Below are positions 1 through 8,122 of a stretch of 64,000 bases of DNA, one piece after another. Source of the DNA: Pedobacter sp. GTDB lineage: Bacteria > Bacteroidota > Bacteroidia > Sphingobacteriales > Sphingobacteriaceae. A program made the position numbers and the translations under genes. The notes under the pieces are model-generated. The model ran no database searches and had not been told where the DNA came from. It was given only the letters and a program-made list of their open reading frames with translations. The stretch is taken from assembly GCA_031119475.1 (NCBI GenBank), contig JAVHXV010000012.1, positions 1 to 64,000 of the forward strand, read 5' to 3'. How positions within the stretch are numbered: position 1 is the stretch's first letter; each line of letters begins with the position of its first letter.

Positions 1-54
1 TTACTTTTTACTTTTTACTTTTTACTTTTTACTTTTTACTTTTTACTTTTTACT
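1..54. repeat. 7-bp tandem repeat (TTTTTAC)n
   Basis: Direct reading: ttactttttactttttac... about 7.5 units up to the window edge, just downstream of the Lrp gene stop. Confidence 0.95.
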
Positions 55-61
55 TAAATTA

Positions 62-535
62 TCAAAGCTCAATCTGTCTCTTAATGCTTTCCTCGAGCGA
101 GATCAGGGTTTCTGTACGTTGGATCCCTTTTACGGCCTGGATTTCCTCATTGAGCACATGGCGGAGGTGGTCGGTATCCCGGCAGGTAATTTTGGCAAAC
201 ATGCTGTAGGAGCCGGTGGTATAATGCAGTTCCACCACTTCCTTGATCTTGCTCAGCTGTGCCACCGCATCTTTGTACAATGAACCTTTTTCAAGGTAGA
301 TCCCCAAAAATGCCGTAATGTCATAGCCTGCTTTTTTAGGGTCGATGATCAGGTGCGATCCCTTGATGATGCCCATATCAATCAGTTTCTTCATCCTCAC
401 ATGAACCGTACCCCCAGAAATGATCAGTTCCTTGGCAATTTCGGTGTATGGTTTCGTGGCATCCTGCATCAACTGCGTCAAAATCTGGATATCTAGGTTA
501 TCAATTTCTAAATTTTGGGTTTCTTTTTTAAGCAT
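62..535 (-). CDS. Lrp/AsnC family transcriptional regulator
   Basis: 157 aa; HTH (LDIQILTQLMQDATKPYTEIAKELIISGGTVHVRMKKL) plus AsnC/RAM ligand domain. Confidence 0.93.
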   Translation of the reverse strand: MLKKETQNLEIDNLDIQILTQLMQDATKPYTEIAKELIISGGTVHVRMKKLIDMGIIKGSHLIIDPKKAGYDITAFLGIYLEKGSLYKDAVAQLSKIKEVVELHYTTGSYSMFAKITCRDTDHLRHVLNEEIQAVKGIQRTETLISLEESIKRQIEL

Positions 536-608
536 AAATTTCTTAAACGTTAAAGATTTGCTAAAATAATTACAATATTTATAAAAATAAAATTAAATGA
601 TTAAAATA

Positions 609-641
609 TTTGTAACATATTTACCAAACTACCTATATTTG
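609..641 (+). promoter_or_regulatory. Bacteroidota-type promoter (TTTG-N21-TATATTTG) for the tRNA-like unit
   Basis: TTTG at 609-612, TATATTTG at 634-641; matches the -33/-7 consensus TTTG...TAnnTTTG. Confidence 0.6.
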
Positions 642-716
642 TATCAATCAATCAGCTTTAGTAGTTTGAATTTACATTTTAGAAAGAAAACTTACAACTG
701 CGATTGGACAAAAAAA

Positions 717-827
717 TGTAGGGTGGTGAAATTGGCAGACACACCTCCTTGTCTCGGTGGTAGAGAAAAATGGGAAATCCAGCAATGGTACAACCACTCT
801 ATGAAGGTTCGACTCCTTCCCCTACAG
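717..827 (+). tRNA. class-II (Leu-like) tRNA-like gene, apparent anticodon GUC, 42-nt variable region
   Basis: Acceptor tgtaggg/ccctaca (7 bp); D-arm gtg-aaattggcaga-cac; anticodon arm cctcc-ttGTCtc-ggtgg (one U:U mismatch); variable 761-802 closed by tagag/ctcta; T-arm gaagg-ttcgact-ccttc; G73. Confidence 0.65.
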
Positions 828-828
828 C

Positions 829-861
829 AAACTTACGAAGTCTTAAAGACTTCGTAAGTTT
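829..861. repeat. dispersed palindrome, ACTTACGAAGT family, copy 1
   Basis: aaacttacgaagtctt-a-aagacttcgtaagttt, 16-bp arms; same core at 29174-29211 and 45787-45820. Confidence 0.9.
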
Positions 862-870
862 ACTAAAGAA

Positions 871-1014
871 TGTTGGGTGGTGAAATTGGCAGACACACCT
901 CCTTGTCTCGGTGGTGGGGATTATGGGACAAACGCAATTTATGGGTTGACCACAAATTAATTTTGAATTGCAGCTAACTACCCCTTGAAGGTTCGACTCC
1001 TTCCCCAACAGCCA
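871..1014 (+). tRNA. class-II tRNA-like gene, copy 2, apparent anticodon GUC, 72-nt variable region, encoded CCA
   Basis: Acceptor tgttggg/cccaaca (compensatory A-U to U-A versus copy 1); D and anticodon arms identical to copy 1; T-arm gaagg-ttcgact-ccttc; G73 then CCA. Confidence 0.65.
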
Positions 1015-1040
1015 GTTTTATAAATAATAAGTTAGTTAAG

Positions 1041-1076
1041 GAGAGTGACCTGGGATCGGGTTACTCTTTTTTTTTT
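1041..1076 (+). terminator. Rho-independent terminator after the tRNA-like pair
   Basis: gagtgacc-tgggatcg-ggttactc followed by a 10-T run. Confidence 0.85.
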
Positions 1077-1110
1077 AAGTGATTTCACCGATTTATAGGA
1101 TGACACAGAT

Positions 1111-1196
1111 AGATGGAAAATGGAAGAAGTAAGATGGAAAATGAGACAATCCATCTTCCATCTTACCTCTACCATCTTACCTTTTCCATCTTACCT
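1111..1196. repeat. inverted degenerate word repeat (GATGGAA / TTCCATC), no ORF inside
   Basis: agatggaaaatggaagaagtaagatggaaa ... tccatcttccatcttacctctaccatcttaccttttccatctta. Confidence 0.8.
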
Positions 1197-2517
1197 ATTT
1201 AATCCCGTATTTATCGCTAAACTTCTTATCCAATTGTTTGTGCAGGTTGTCAAGGTTGATGGAACGGCCCTGTATAAATGCCTCTTCAACCTTGTTTGTC
1301 CGCATATCTAAAGCATCACCTGCCGAAATAAAGAAGGTGGCATCCTTACCAATGGCGAGGCTGCCCGTAGTTTTATCTACGCCCATTACTTTGGCTGCGT
1401 TAATGGTAATGGTCTTTAGCGCTTCCTCTTTATCCATGCCCCAGGTAGACGCTGTGCCTGCCATAAATGGAAGGTTGCGCTGTTGCCAAAACCCATCAAT
1501 GCTAATGACCACTGTTACCCCGGCATTGGCCAGTTTGGCCACATTTTTATAGGGCATGTTCACATCATCGTCTGCATTATTGGGCAACGCATGGGGCTGT
1601 TTAACCACCACTGCAACATTATTGCTCTTCAAGAAATCTGTGAGCAGATAAGCATCATCACCCCCTACAATGGTAGGTGTAATGCCGAACTTTTTGGCAA
1701 AATTAACAGCTGCAACAATCTCTTTTTGTCCATTTGCGGTAATGAACAATTTTTCGGCTCCATTGAACAATCCTTTCATGGCGGCCATTCTTGTATTGGT
1801 TACCGCTGGAGTTGCTTCATGATAGGCTTTGGCTTCGGCAAAGAACCTGTTCAGTTCGGCAATTGCTGCGTTGGTACGCTCATTTGGATCCACGCCTGCC
1901 GTGGTGGCGCCTCCGCCAAATCGGCCACCGCCACCAAATCCGCCCCTTCCACGAGGTGTTACGGGCCAGGTCATGTGCATGGCATCCTCTTTTTTGAGTA
2001 CGGCATCTTCCCAATTCCAAGCATCTAACTGCACCACAGAAGAGCTGCCAGAAATGGAGCCGCCTTTAGGGGTAATCTGAGCCATGAGCACCCCATTGCT
2101 ACGTAAAGTAGCCTGCACCTTTGAATCGGTGTTGTAGGCAATCAGCGCACGGATATGGGCATTGTTTTCGCCCAGTTCATCATCATCAATGGTTGCTTTG
2201 ACCGATTCGATTTCGGCCAGGCCGAGGTTGGTAATCGGTGCAATAAAACCCGGGTAAATGTGCTTCCCGTTGGCGGTAATCACTTTGGCATCTGTTAGGG
2301 CCAATTTTACGACGGTCGCATCGCCCATCCCAATAATCTTTCCCTTATCGAACATGAGGTAGCCATTATCGATCACCTTTCCATCACCCGTATGGATGGT
2401 AGCGCCCATCACCACGATTTTTTGGGATTGTGGTTTAGCTGGAGAAATATTCGCCTGCCCAAATGCCAAACTTGCGGATGCAAATAAAGCTATTGCGGTT
2501 GAAATGTACTTATTCAT
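1195..2517 (-). CDS. secreted amidohydrolase family protein
   Basis: Start chosen at MNKYISTAIALFASASLAFGQ (signal peptide); amidohydrolase features (GKHIYPGFIAP, C-terminal ITINAAKVMGVDKTTGSLAIGKDATFFI). Confidence 0.85.
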   Translation of the reverse strand: MNKYISTAIALFASASLAFGQANISPAKPQSQKIVVMGATIHTGDGKVIDNGYLMFDKGKIIGMGDATVVKLALTDAKVITANGKHIYPGFIAPITNLGLAEIESVKATIDDDELGENNAHIRALIAYNTDSKVQATLRSNGVLMAQITPKGGSISGSSSVVQLDAWNWEDAVLKKEDAMHMTWPVTPRGRGGFGGGGRFGGGATTAGVDPNERTNAAIAELNRFFAEAKAYHEATPAVTNTRMAAMKGLFNGAEKLFITANGQKEIVAAVNFAKKFGITPTIVGGDDAYLLTDFLKSNNVAVVVKQPHALPNNADDDVNMPYKNVAKLANAGVTVVISIDGFWQQRNLPFMAGTASTWGMDKEEALKTITINAAKVMGVDKTTGSLAIGKDATFFISAGDALDMRTNKVEEAFIQGRSINLDNLHKQLDKKFSDKYGIK

Positions 2518-5500
2518 GATTGTGTTCTCCTTCCATTTGATTTTGTTCTGCCCAATAGTCTTGTTCTGTCTCGCAGGCATACAATCGTGGCGGACGCTCA
2601 CCAAAGGCACGTTGCGTACGTGCGCCAGCGTTCTTGCTTTCCGCAAGCTTTTGGATGATCCTTGCCTTTTCGGTCTTCATGGTGTTCTGTACCTGTGCAT
2701 CACGATCGATGTCCCAATAGGCAATCCCATCAACAAAGGTCTTTTCGGCCTTTGCGTAGATCGATAATGGATTGGCAGACCAGATGACCACATCGGCATC
2801 TTTGCCCACCTTGATGCTTCCAACCTTATTGTCGATATGTAGGATCCTTGCCGGATTGAGCGTTACGAATTTCAGTGCCTCTTCTTCTGGAACACCTCCG
2901 TATAGCACTGCTTTACCAGCTTCCTGGTTAAGGTGTCGCGCCATTTCGGCATCATCAGAGTTAAAGGCGGTGGTAATGCCTACGTTGTGCATGATCTTTC
3001 CGTTGTAAGGAATGGCTTCCTGCACCTCCATTTTATAGGCCCACCAATCAGAGAAGGTAGAACCGGCAATGCCATGTGCCTTCATCTTATCGGCTACTTT
3101 ATAGCCCTCTAGGATGTGCGTAAAGGTATTGATCTTAAATCCGAGGCTATCGGCCACATGGATCAGCATGTTGATCTCGCTCTGGACATAAGAGTGGCAG
3201 GTAATGAAGCGTTTGTTGTTCAGGATTTCTACAATGGCATCAAGCTCAAGGTCCCTGCGCACATTGTTCCCTTTTACGGCCAGTGCCTTCTCGTATTCCT
3301 TCGCTCTGGTAAACTCGTCTACAAAGGTCTGCTCTACGCCCATGCGTGTCATCGGGAAGCGTTGGTTGTTTTGGGCCGAGCTCTGTTTTACGTTTTCTCC
3401 CAAGGCAAATTTGATAAAGCCATCGCTGCCCGCAAACTTCAGTTCTTCAGGTAGCTTGCCCCAACGTAATTTGATCAACTGGGTCTGTCCGCCGATCGGG
3501 TTGGCCGATCCGTGCAGGATGTGCGAAGTGGTTACCCCACCCGCCAGCTGACGATAAATGTTCACATCCTCAGAATTGATCACATCTGCAATGCGCACCT
3601 CAGCAGAAACAGATTGAGCACCTTCATTGATCCCCCCAGAGCCTGCAATATGCGAGTGCTCGTCGATCAGCCCAGCGGTGATGTGCTTGCCAGTGGCATC
3701 GATCACCTTGGCATTTCCTGCCGAAAGTCCTTTGCCCACGGCTTTGATCTTGCCATTTTCCAACAAGACATCCGCGTTTTGCAGGATACCTTCCTTCTCA
3801 TTGGTCCATACGGTGGCATTTTTAAGCAGTACGGCTTCTTGTGCCGGTAAAGTTGGTGTTCCAAAGGCGATAAATGGATAGATCAATGGCCCATTTGCAC
3901 CAGGTGCTTTAGGTTGTTCCTCTCTCTTAGGCATTTCTTTTGCCGCCTCTTTAAAGGTTCCCTTCCAATAGCCAGCAGGTGCGGAGTTTACAAGAACATC
4001 ACCTCCGAGTGTAATCGGCGCATTATTGCTGATGTATCCATTCAGGCGGACATCACCCACCGGATTTTTCTTCAGGTTGAATGAAATGGTTACCCAATCG
4101 CCAGATCTGCTAAATGTCGCATTGGTCTTAGCACTATCTGGTCCGAGGCGTTCGATAGCCGCCATCGTGCCCGGGCTTGTTCCAGCTATTTTCAATAAAG
4201 TATTGCCAATACCATCGATATTTAGGGAGTAGGTACCACGCAGGTCGGCTACATCCATTTTATTTACCACAAAACGCTTTCCCTGTACCCAGTTTTCGAA
4301 GATCACGTTGCCAGATTTAAAGAGGTTATCTGAAGTGATCAGGAAATTGGCCAATTTGCCCTTTTCAATAGAACCGACCTTATCACTGATGCCCAAGAGC
4401 GATGCCGGAATTTCGGTAACCGCCATCAGGGCCTGTTTTTCGGTCAGTCCGTTGGTCATGGCCTGTTGGATGTTGGTCCAGAAATCCCTAGGGGTTTCCA
4501 ATCCAAAGGTTGTTAAAGCAAATTTTACACCTGCTTTTTCCAGCACAGCCGGATTGGTTGGTGCCAATTCCCAATGTTTCAATTGGGCAAGACTTAGATT
4601 TCTCGCTTCATTAGGGTCTTCTACATCAAAAGCCTTGGGGAAATTGATCGGAATGATCAATGCTGATCCAGTGGCTTTCACTGCATCGATCCGCTGGTAT
4701 TCATCGCCGGTAGACTTGATGATGTACTGCTTGCCAAATTCCTTGGCTACTTTATCAGCACGTAAAATGTTGGCCCATCCATCGGCCTCAAATAATTGCG
4801 GCAAATTCTGTTGTTTATTAAATTGGTCCAGGGAGATGTTGTATTCCTCTTTTTGCCCCTTATACCAAGTGGCATCCAGATAAGTCTGGCGCAACAGCGC
4901 GATAGACCCCATCAATGAGGAAGGATAGTCGTTGGAAGAAGTACCCCTGTTAAATGAATAGTTGGCTGCGGTCTGGTCGTTCAGCATCACCTCGTTTTCT
5001 TTTCCATCATTCAGTGTTACGGCTGCAGAAGTACCCCTAGCAATCCCGTCGCGGTTCACTACATTCACGCTGCCAAAACCAGTCTTGCGCAGGTCATCGG
5101 CTTTTTTGGAGTCAATGGTAAACAAGGTCCTGACCTCAGTTTCTGGCCTAATGCTCTCGTTCCAGCCATAGGCCCCTTTTTTGGTGGAGGTAAAGACAGA
5201 TTGGCGGCCAAAAAACCCGCCACCGCCCGGTGCGTTACGTTGCGCTTCCGGAATTCCATAAGCTGTAAAAGCATCGATCAGTGAAGGATAGATGTATTTT
5301 CCCTTTAGGTCGATCACCACATAACCCTTGGGAATTGATGTCCCCGTTCCAACCGATTGGATGGTTTTGTCCTTAACGAGCAATACGCCGTTATTGATGG
5401 TCTGATTGGCATTAACTACAATGGTGGCATTGGTAAACGCATATAATCCCGGCCTGATGTCAAAAGATCCATTGACCGGAAAAGTCTGTTGCGCAAACAA

Positions 5501-5551
5501 AACCGTTGTAGAAAATACCAGTACAAGTGCAAGTAGAATTTTCTTCATCAT
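2510..5551 (-). CDS. large two-part amidohydrolase family protein
   Basis: 1013 aa with signal peptide; two amidohydrolase-like segments (LKGKYIYPSLIDAFTAYG and ATGKHITAGLIDEHSHIAG; GKDADVVIWSANPLSIYAKAEKTFVDG); overlaps the next gene start by 8 nt. Confidence 0.88.
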   Translation of the reverse strand: MMKKILLALVLVFSTTVLFAQQTFPVNGSFDIRPGLYAFTNATIVVNANQTINNGVLLVKDKTIQSVGTGTSIPKGYVVIDLKGKYIYPSLIDAFTAYGIPEAQRNAPGGGGFFGRQSVFTSTKKGAYGWNESIRPETEVRTLFTIDSKKADDLRKTGFGSVNVVNRDGIARGTSAAVTLNDGKENEVMLNDQTAANYSFNRGTSSNDYPSSLMGSIALLRQTYLDATWYKGQKEEYNISLDQFNKQQNLPQLFEADGWANILRADKVAKEFGKQYIIKSTGDEYQRIDAVKATGSALIIPINFPKAFDVEDPNEARNLSLAQLKHWELAPTNPAVLEKAGVKFALTTFGLETPRDFWTNIQQAMTNGLTEKQALMAVTEIPASLLGISDKVGSIEKGKLANFLITSDNLFKSGNVIFENWVQGKRFVVNKMDVADLRGTYSLNIDGIGNTLLKIAGTSPGTMAAIERLGPDSAKTNATFSRSGDWVTISFNLKKNPVGDVRLNGYISNNAPITLGGDVLVNSAPAGYWKGTFKEAAKEMPKREEQPKAPGANGPLIYPFIAFGTPTLPAQEAVLLKNATVWTNEKEGILQNADVLLENGKIKAVGKGLSAGNAKVIDATGKHITAGLIDEHSHIAGSGGINEGAQSVSAEVRIADVINSEDVNIYRQLAGGVTTSHILHGSANPIGGQTQLIKLRWGKLPEELKFAGSDGFIKFALGENVKQSSAQNNQRFPMTRMGVEQTFVDEFTRAKEYEKALAVKGNNVRRDLELDAIVEILNNKRFITCHSYVQSEINMLIHVADSLGFKINTFTHILEGYKVADKMKAHGIAGSTFSDWWAYKMEVQEAIPYNGKIMHNVGITTAFNSDDAEMARHLNQEAGKAVLYGGVPEEEALKFVTLNPARILHIDNKVGSIKVGKDADVVIWSANPLSIYAKAEKTFVDGIAYWDIDRDAQVQNTMKTEKARIIQKLAESKNAGARTQRAFGERPPRLYACETEQDYWAEQNQMEGEHNHE

Positions 5552-5624
5552 GTTTAAGTTAGTTTATCTGCTAAATCTATTAATTAATCTGGATTTGTGG
5601 AGGAGTTATCACAGGTTTTTTACA

Positions 5625-5735
5625 GGCGGAGCGGAGAGCGGAGGGCGGAGGGCGAAAAGCGATTAGCATTGAGCCAGCAGCGTTTGGTTGATGGTATGAT
5701 GCCTGTCGCTATTCGCCACACGCAAAACGCACAAC
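5625..5735. repeat. degenerate GCGGAG / inverted CGCTATTCGCC word repeats
   Basis: gcggagcggagagcggagggcggagggcgaaaagcgat ... gtcgctattcgccacacgcaaaacgcac (GGCGAAAAGCGAT vs inverted GGCGAATAGCGAC). Confidence 0.6.
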
Positions 5736-5879
5736 AAAATGCAAACATCCTATAACATTTCCCCAAAAACTGCCCTTTTCAGCCATTTTTGTTCAAGCCG
5801 GATCTACCGTTCGTTTACGCCGAGTATACCGTTTGTTGTGGCCGAACGTGTTTTTGCTCGATTCTTGTACAATCTTATC

Positions 5880-5945
<66 letters not shown>

Positions 5946-5977
5946 TCAATAATGTTTATTTTCGAAGAAAAAACGAA

Positions 5978-6433
5978 ATGAGCTTATACCAAATCTTGAA
6001 AAGTGCACATTCTGGCTGGAGATATCTGGTCTTCGTGCTATTGGTCATCGCATTCATCCAGGCATTGGTGGGGTGGCTGGGCAACAAAAGCTACACTGAG
6101 GGCACACGGAAGCTAAATGTCTTTGCGATGGTGAGTGCACACATCCAATTCCTATTGGGACTGGTCCTGTATTTTTTAAGTCCGCTAACCAAGCTTCCGG
6201 CATCAGAGGCTTTGGGCAGGTATTGGAAAATGGAACACATTGGCACCATGATCCTCGCGGTGGTCCTGATTACGATCGGTAATTCGCGTTCCAAAAAGGT
6301 AACAGTTGCGGCGGCCAAGCACAGGAGCATCGCCATCTTTTTCGGATTGGGACTGGCCCTGATCATTGCTGCTATCGTGATGATGACCAAGGTTGGTCCG
6401 ACGACCACATTTTTTGGGATGTCGACTTCATAA
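5978..6433 (+). CDS. conserved four-helix membrane protein (cytochrome b-like, Bacteroidota)
   Basis: MSLYQILKSAHSGWRYLVFVLLVIAFIQALVGWLG...; four TM segments; internal ATG chosen. Confidence 0.7.
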   Translation: MSLYQILKSAHSGWRYLVFVLLVIAFIQALVGWLGNKSYTEGTRKLNVFAMVSAHIQFLLGLVLYFLSPLTKLPASEALGRYWKMEHIGTMILAVVLITIGNSRSKKVTVAAAKHRSIAIFFGLGLALIIAAIVMMTKVGPTTTFFGMSTS

Positions 6434-6515
6434 TTTGTCCTACCCTATCCGCCATGCGCCAAACGTTTTACAATTTAATTTTGATTATTTAACTTTTTAT
6501 ATATTTTTGTTCACG

Positions 6516-6593
6516 ATGATGATAAATAAACATACATGGCAATGGCGCGGTAATGCTGAAAAGCGTATCGTCGAAGCTTTGTGTACCTTATAG
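6516..6593 (+). CDS. putative trp leader peptide (25 aa)
   Basis: MMINKHTWQWRGNAEKRIVEALCTL with WQW; followed by a terminator hairpin, then trpE. Confidence 0.8.
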   Translation: MMINKHTWQWRGNAEKRIVEALCTL

Positions 6594-6622
6594 TTATCAA
6601 CCTAAACTTGAACCACATTATC

Positions 6623-6653
6623 AACCCGACGTTACACAACGCCGGGTTTTTTT
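6623..6653 (+). terminator. trp attenuator terminator
   Basis: aacccg-a-cgtt-acac-aacg-c-cgggtt followed by T-run; 26 nt upstream of trpE ATG. Confidence 0.88.
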
Positions 6654-6679
6654 ATGGCCTGGCATAAGACAATAATAAA

Positions 6680-8080
6680 ATGAAATCATACGACATCCGA
6701 TCGCACATCAAAAAACGCTTGGCAGATACCACTACCCCAGTGAGCATCTACCTCCGTTTACGCGATGTTTTTCCGAATACCATCCTGTTGGAAAGTTCAG
6801 ACTACCATAGCCGTGAAAATGCCACAAGCTATGTCTGTGCAGAACCAGTGGCTGGCATTACGCTCCAGAACGGAGAACTGAGCACTTATTTTCCCGATGG
6901 AGAGAAGGAAACGAAGTCTGCTTTTGACCTCACTCGTGAAATATCAGCGTTTAAGAGCAGGTTTGCAACTTCGGCTACCAAAGAGAAGCACATTTCAACA
7001 GGACTGTTCGGTTATTTCACGTGGAATGCCGTTCATCATTTCGAAGACATTTCCTTTACGGCCGAAACCCCTGCTGACGAACAGATTCCACAGCTACAAT
7101 ACCATGTTTATCGCTACATTATTGCCATCGATCACTTTAAAAATGAGATCACGCTGGTCAAAAACGTTTTTAATGCCGATGAAGATGCCGACCTCTCCAA
7201 AGTGGAATACCTGATCCAGAACAAAAATTTTCCGGAGTATAATTTTAGCACCAATGGCCCCGAAGAGTCGAATTTGACCAACGAAGGTTTCATGGACATT
7301 GTAGAGCAGCTCAAAAAGCACATCTATCGTGGCGATGTTTTTCAAATCGTTCCATCAAGGGCTTTTAAGCAAGGTTTTTTGGGCGATGAATTCAATGTGT
7401 ACCGTTGTCTGCGCTCGATCAATCCATCACCTTACCTCTTCTATTTCGATTACGGCAACTTCAAGCTCTTTGGCTCATCGCCAGAGGCACAGATTACCAT
7501 CAACCAAAATGTGGCCAATATTTTTCCGATTGCGGGAACATTTAAGCGGACGGGAAATGATGAGGAAGATGTGGCCTTGGCCAAAAAGCTGGAGGAAGAC
7601 CCTAAAGAGAGTGCCGAACATGTGATGCTCGTAGATTTGGCCAGAAACGACCTGAGCAGGCATTGCAGTGCGGTCGAAGTCAAGTCGTTCAAAGAGGTAC
7701 AATATTATTCGCACCTGATCCATTTGGTATCTAAAGTGAGCGGCACCTTACAGGCGGGGGTCGATGCCTTTAAGGTAGTAGCTGATACCTATCCGGCAGG
7801 TACGCTAAGTGGGGCACCAAAATACAAGGCCATGCAGCTGATCGACCAATACGAGCAATTGGGACGAAATTTCTATGCCGGGGCTATCGGGTACATGGGC
7901 TTCAACGAAGATTTTAACCACGCCATCATGATCCGCACATTCATGAGCAAGAACAACTACCTACATTATCGTGCCGGCGCAGGAATTGTTGCTGATTCGA
8001 TCGCCGAAAATGAACTTAATGAAGTAAACAACAAAATTGCCGCCTTGCGCAGGGCAGTAGAAATGGCCGAGCAGCTTTAG
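6680..8080 (+). CDS. trpE: anthranilate synthase component I
   Basis: 466 aa; chorismate-binding motifs (GDVFQIVPSRAF, PIAGTFKRTGNDEED, DTYPAGTLSGAPK, YAGAIGYMGF, RAGAGIVADS). Confidence 0.97.
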   Translation: MKSYDIRSHIKKRLADTTTPVSIYLRLRDVFPNTILLESSDYHSRENATSYVCAEPVAGITLQNGELSTYFPDGEKETKSAFDLTREISAFKSRFATSATKEKHISTGLFGYFTWNAVHHFEDISFTAETPADEQIPQLQYHVYRYIIAIDHFKNEITLVKNVFNADEDADLSKVEYLIQNKNFPEYNFSTNGPEESNLTNEGFMDIVEQLKKHIYRGDVFQIVPSRAFKQGFLGDEFNVYRCLRSINPSPYLFYFDYGNFKLFGSSPEAQITINQNVANIFPIAGTFKRTGNDEEDVALAKKLEEDPKESAEHVMLVDLARNDLSRHCSAVEVKSFKEVQYYSHLIHLVSKVSGTLQAGVDAFKVVADTYPAGTLSGAPKYKAMQLIDQYEQLGRNFYAGAIGYMGFNEDFNHAIMIRTFMSKNNYLHYRAGAGIVADSIAENELNEVNNKIAALRRAVEMAEQL

Positions 8081-8122
8081 ATTTAGCTATACGCCCTACG
8101 CCAAGCACTTAAACTTATTACA

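Noticed and set aside
597-857. ORF of 86 aa on the + strand
   Set aside because: Overlaps tRNA-like copy 1, no protein-like conservation visible; explained by structured RNA
799-1008. ORF of 69 aa on the - strand
   Set aside because: Antisense to the tRNA-like genes; translation of RNA structure (contains KESNLQG...GEGVEPS typical of tRNA-antisense ORFs)
717-1014. tRNA-Leu genes interrupted by a group I intron
   Set aside because: Extra sequence lies in the variable region, is only 42-72 nt and has no group I core; anticodon loop itself is uninterrupted
1483-5171. Numerous + strand ORFs antisense to the two amidohydrolase genes
   Set aside because: Shadow ORFs of long minus-strand CDSs; no start context or recognisable domains
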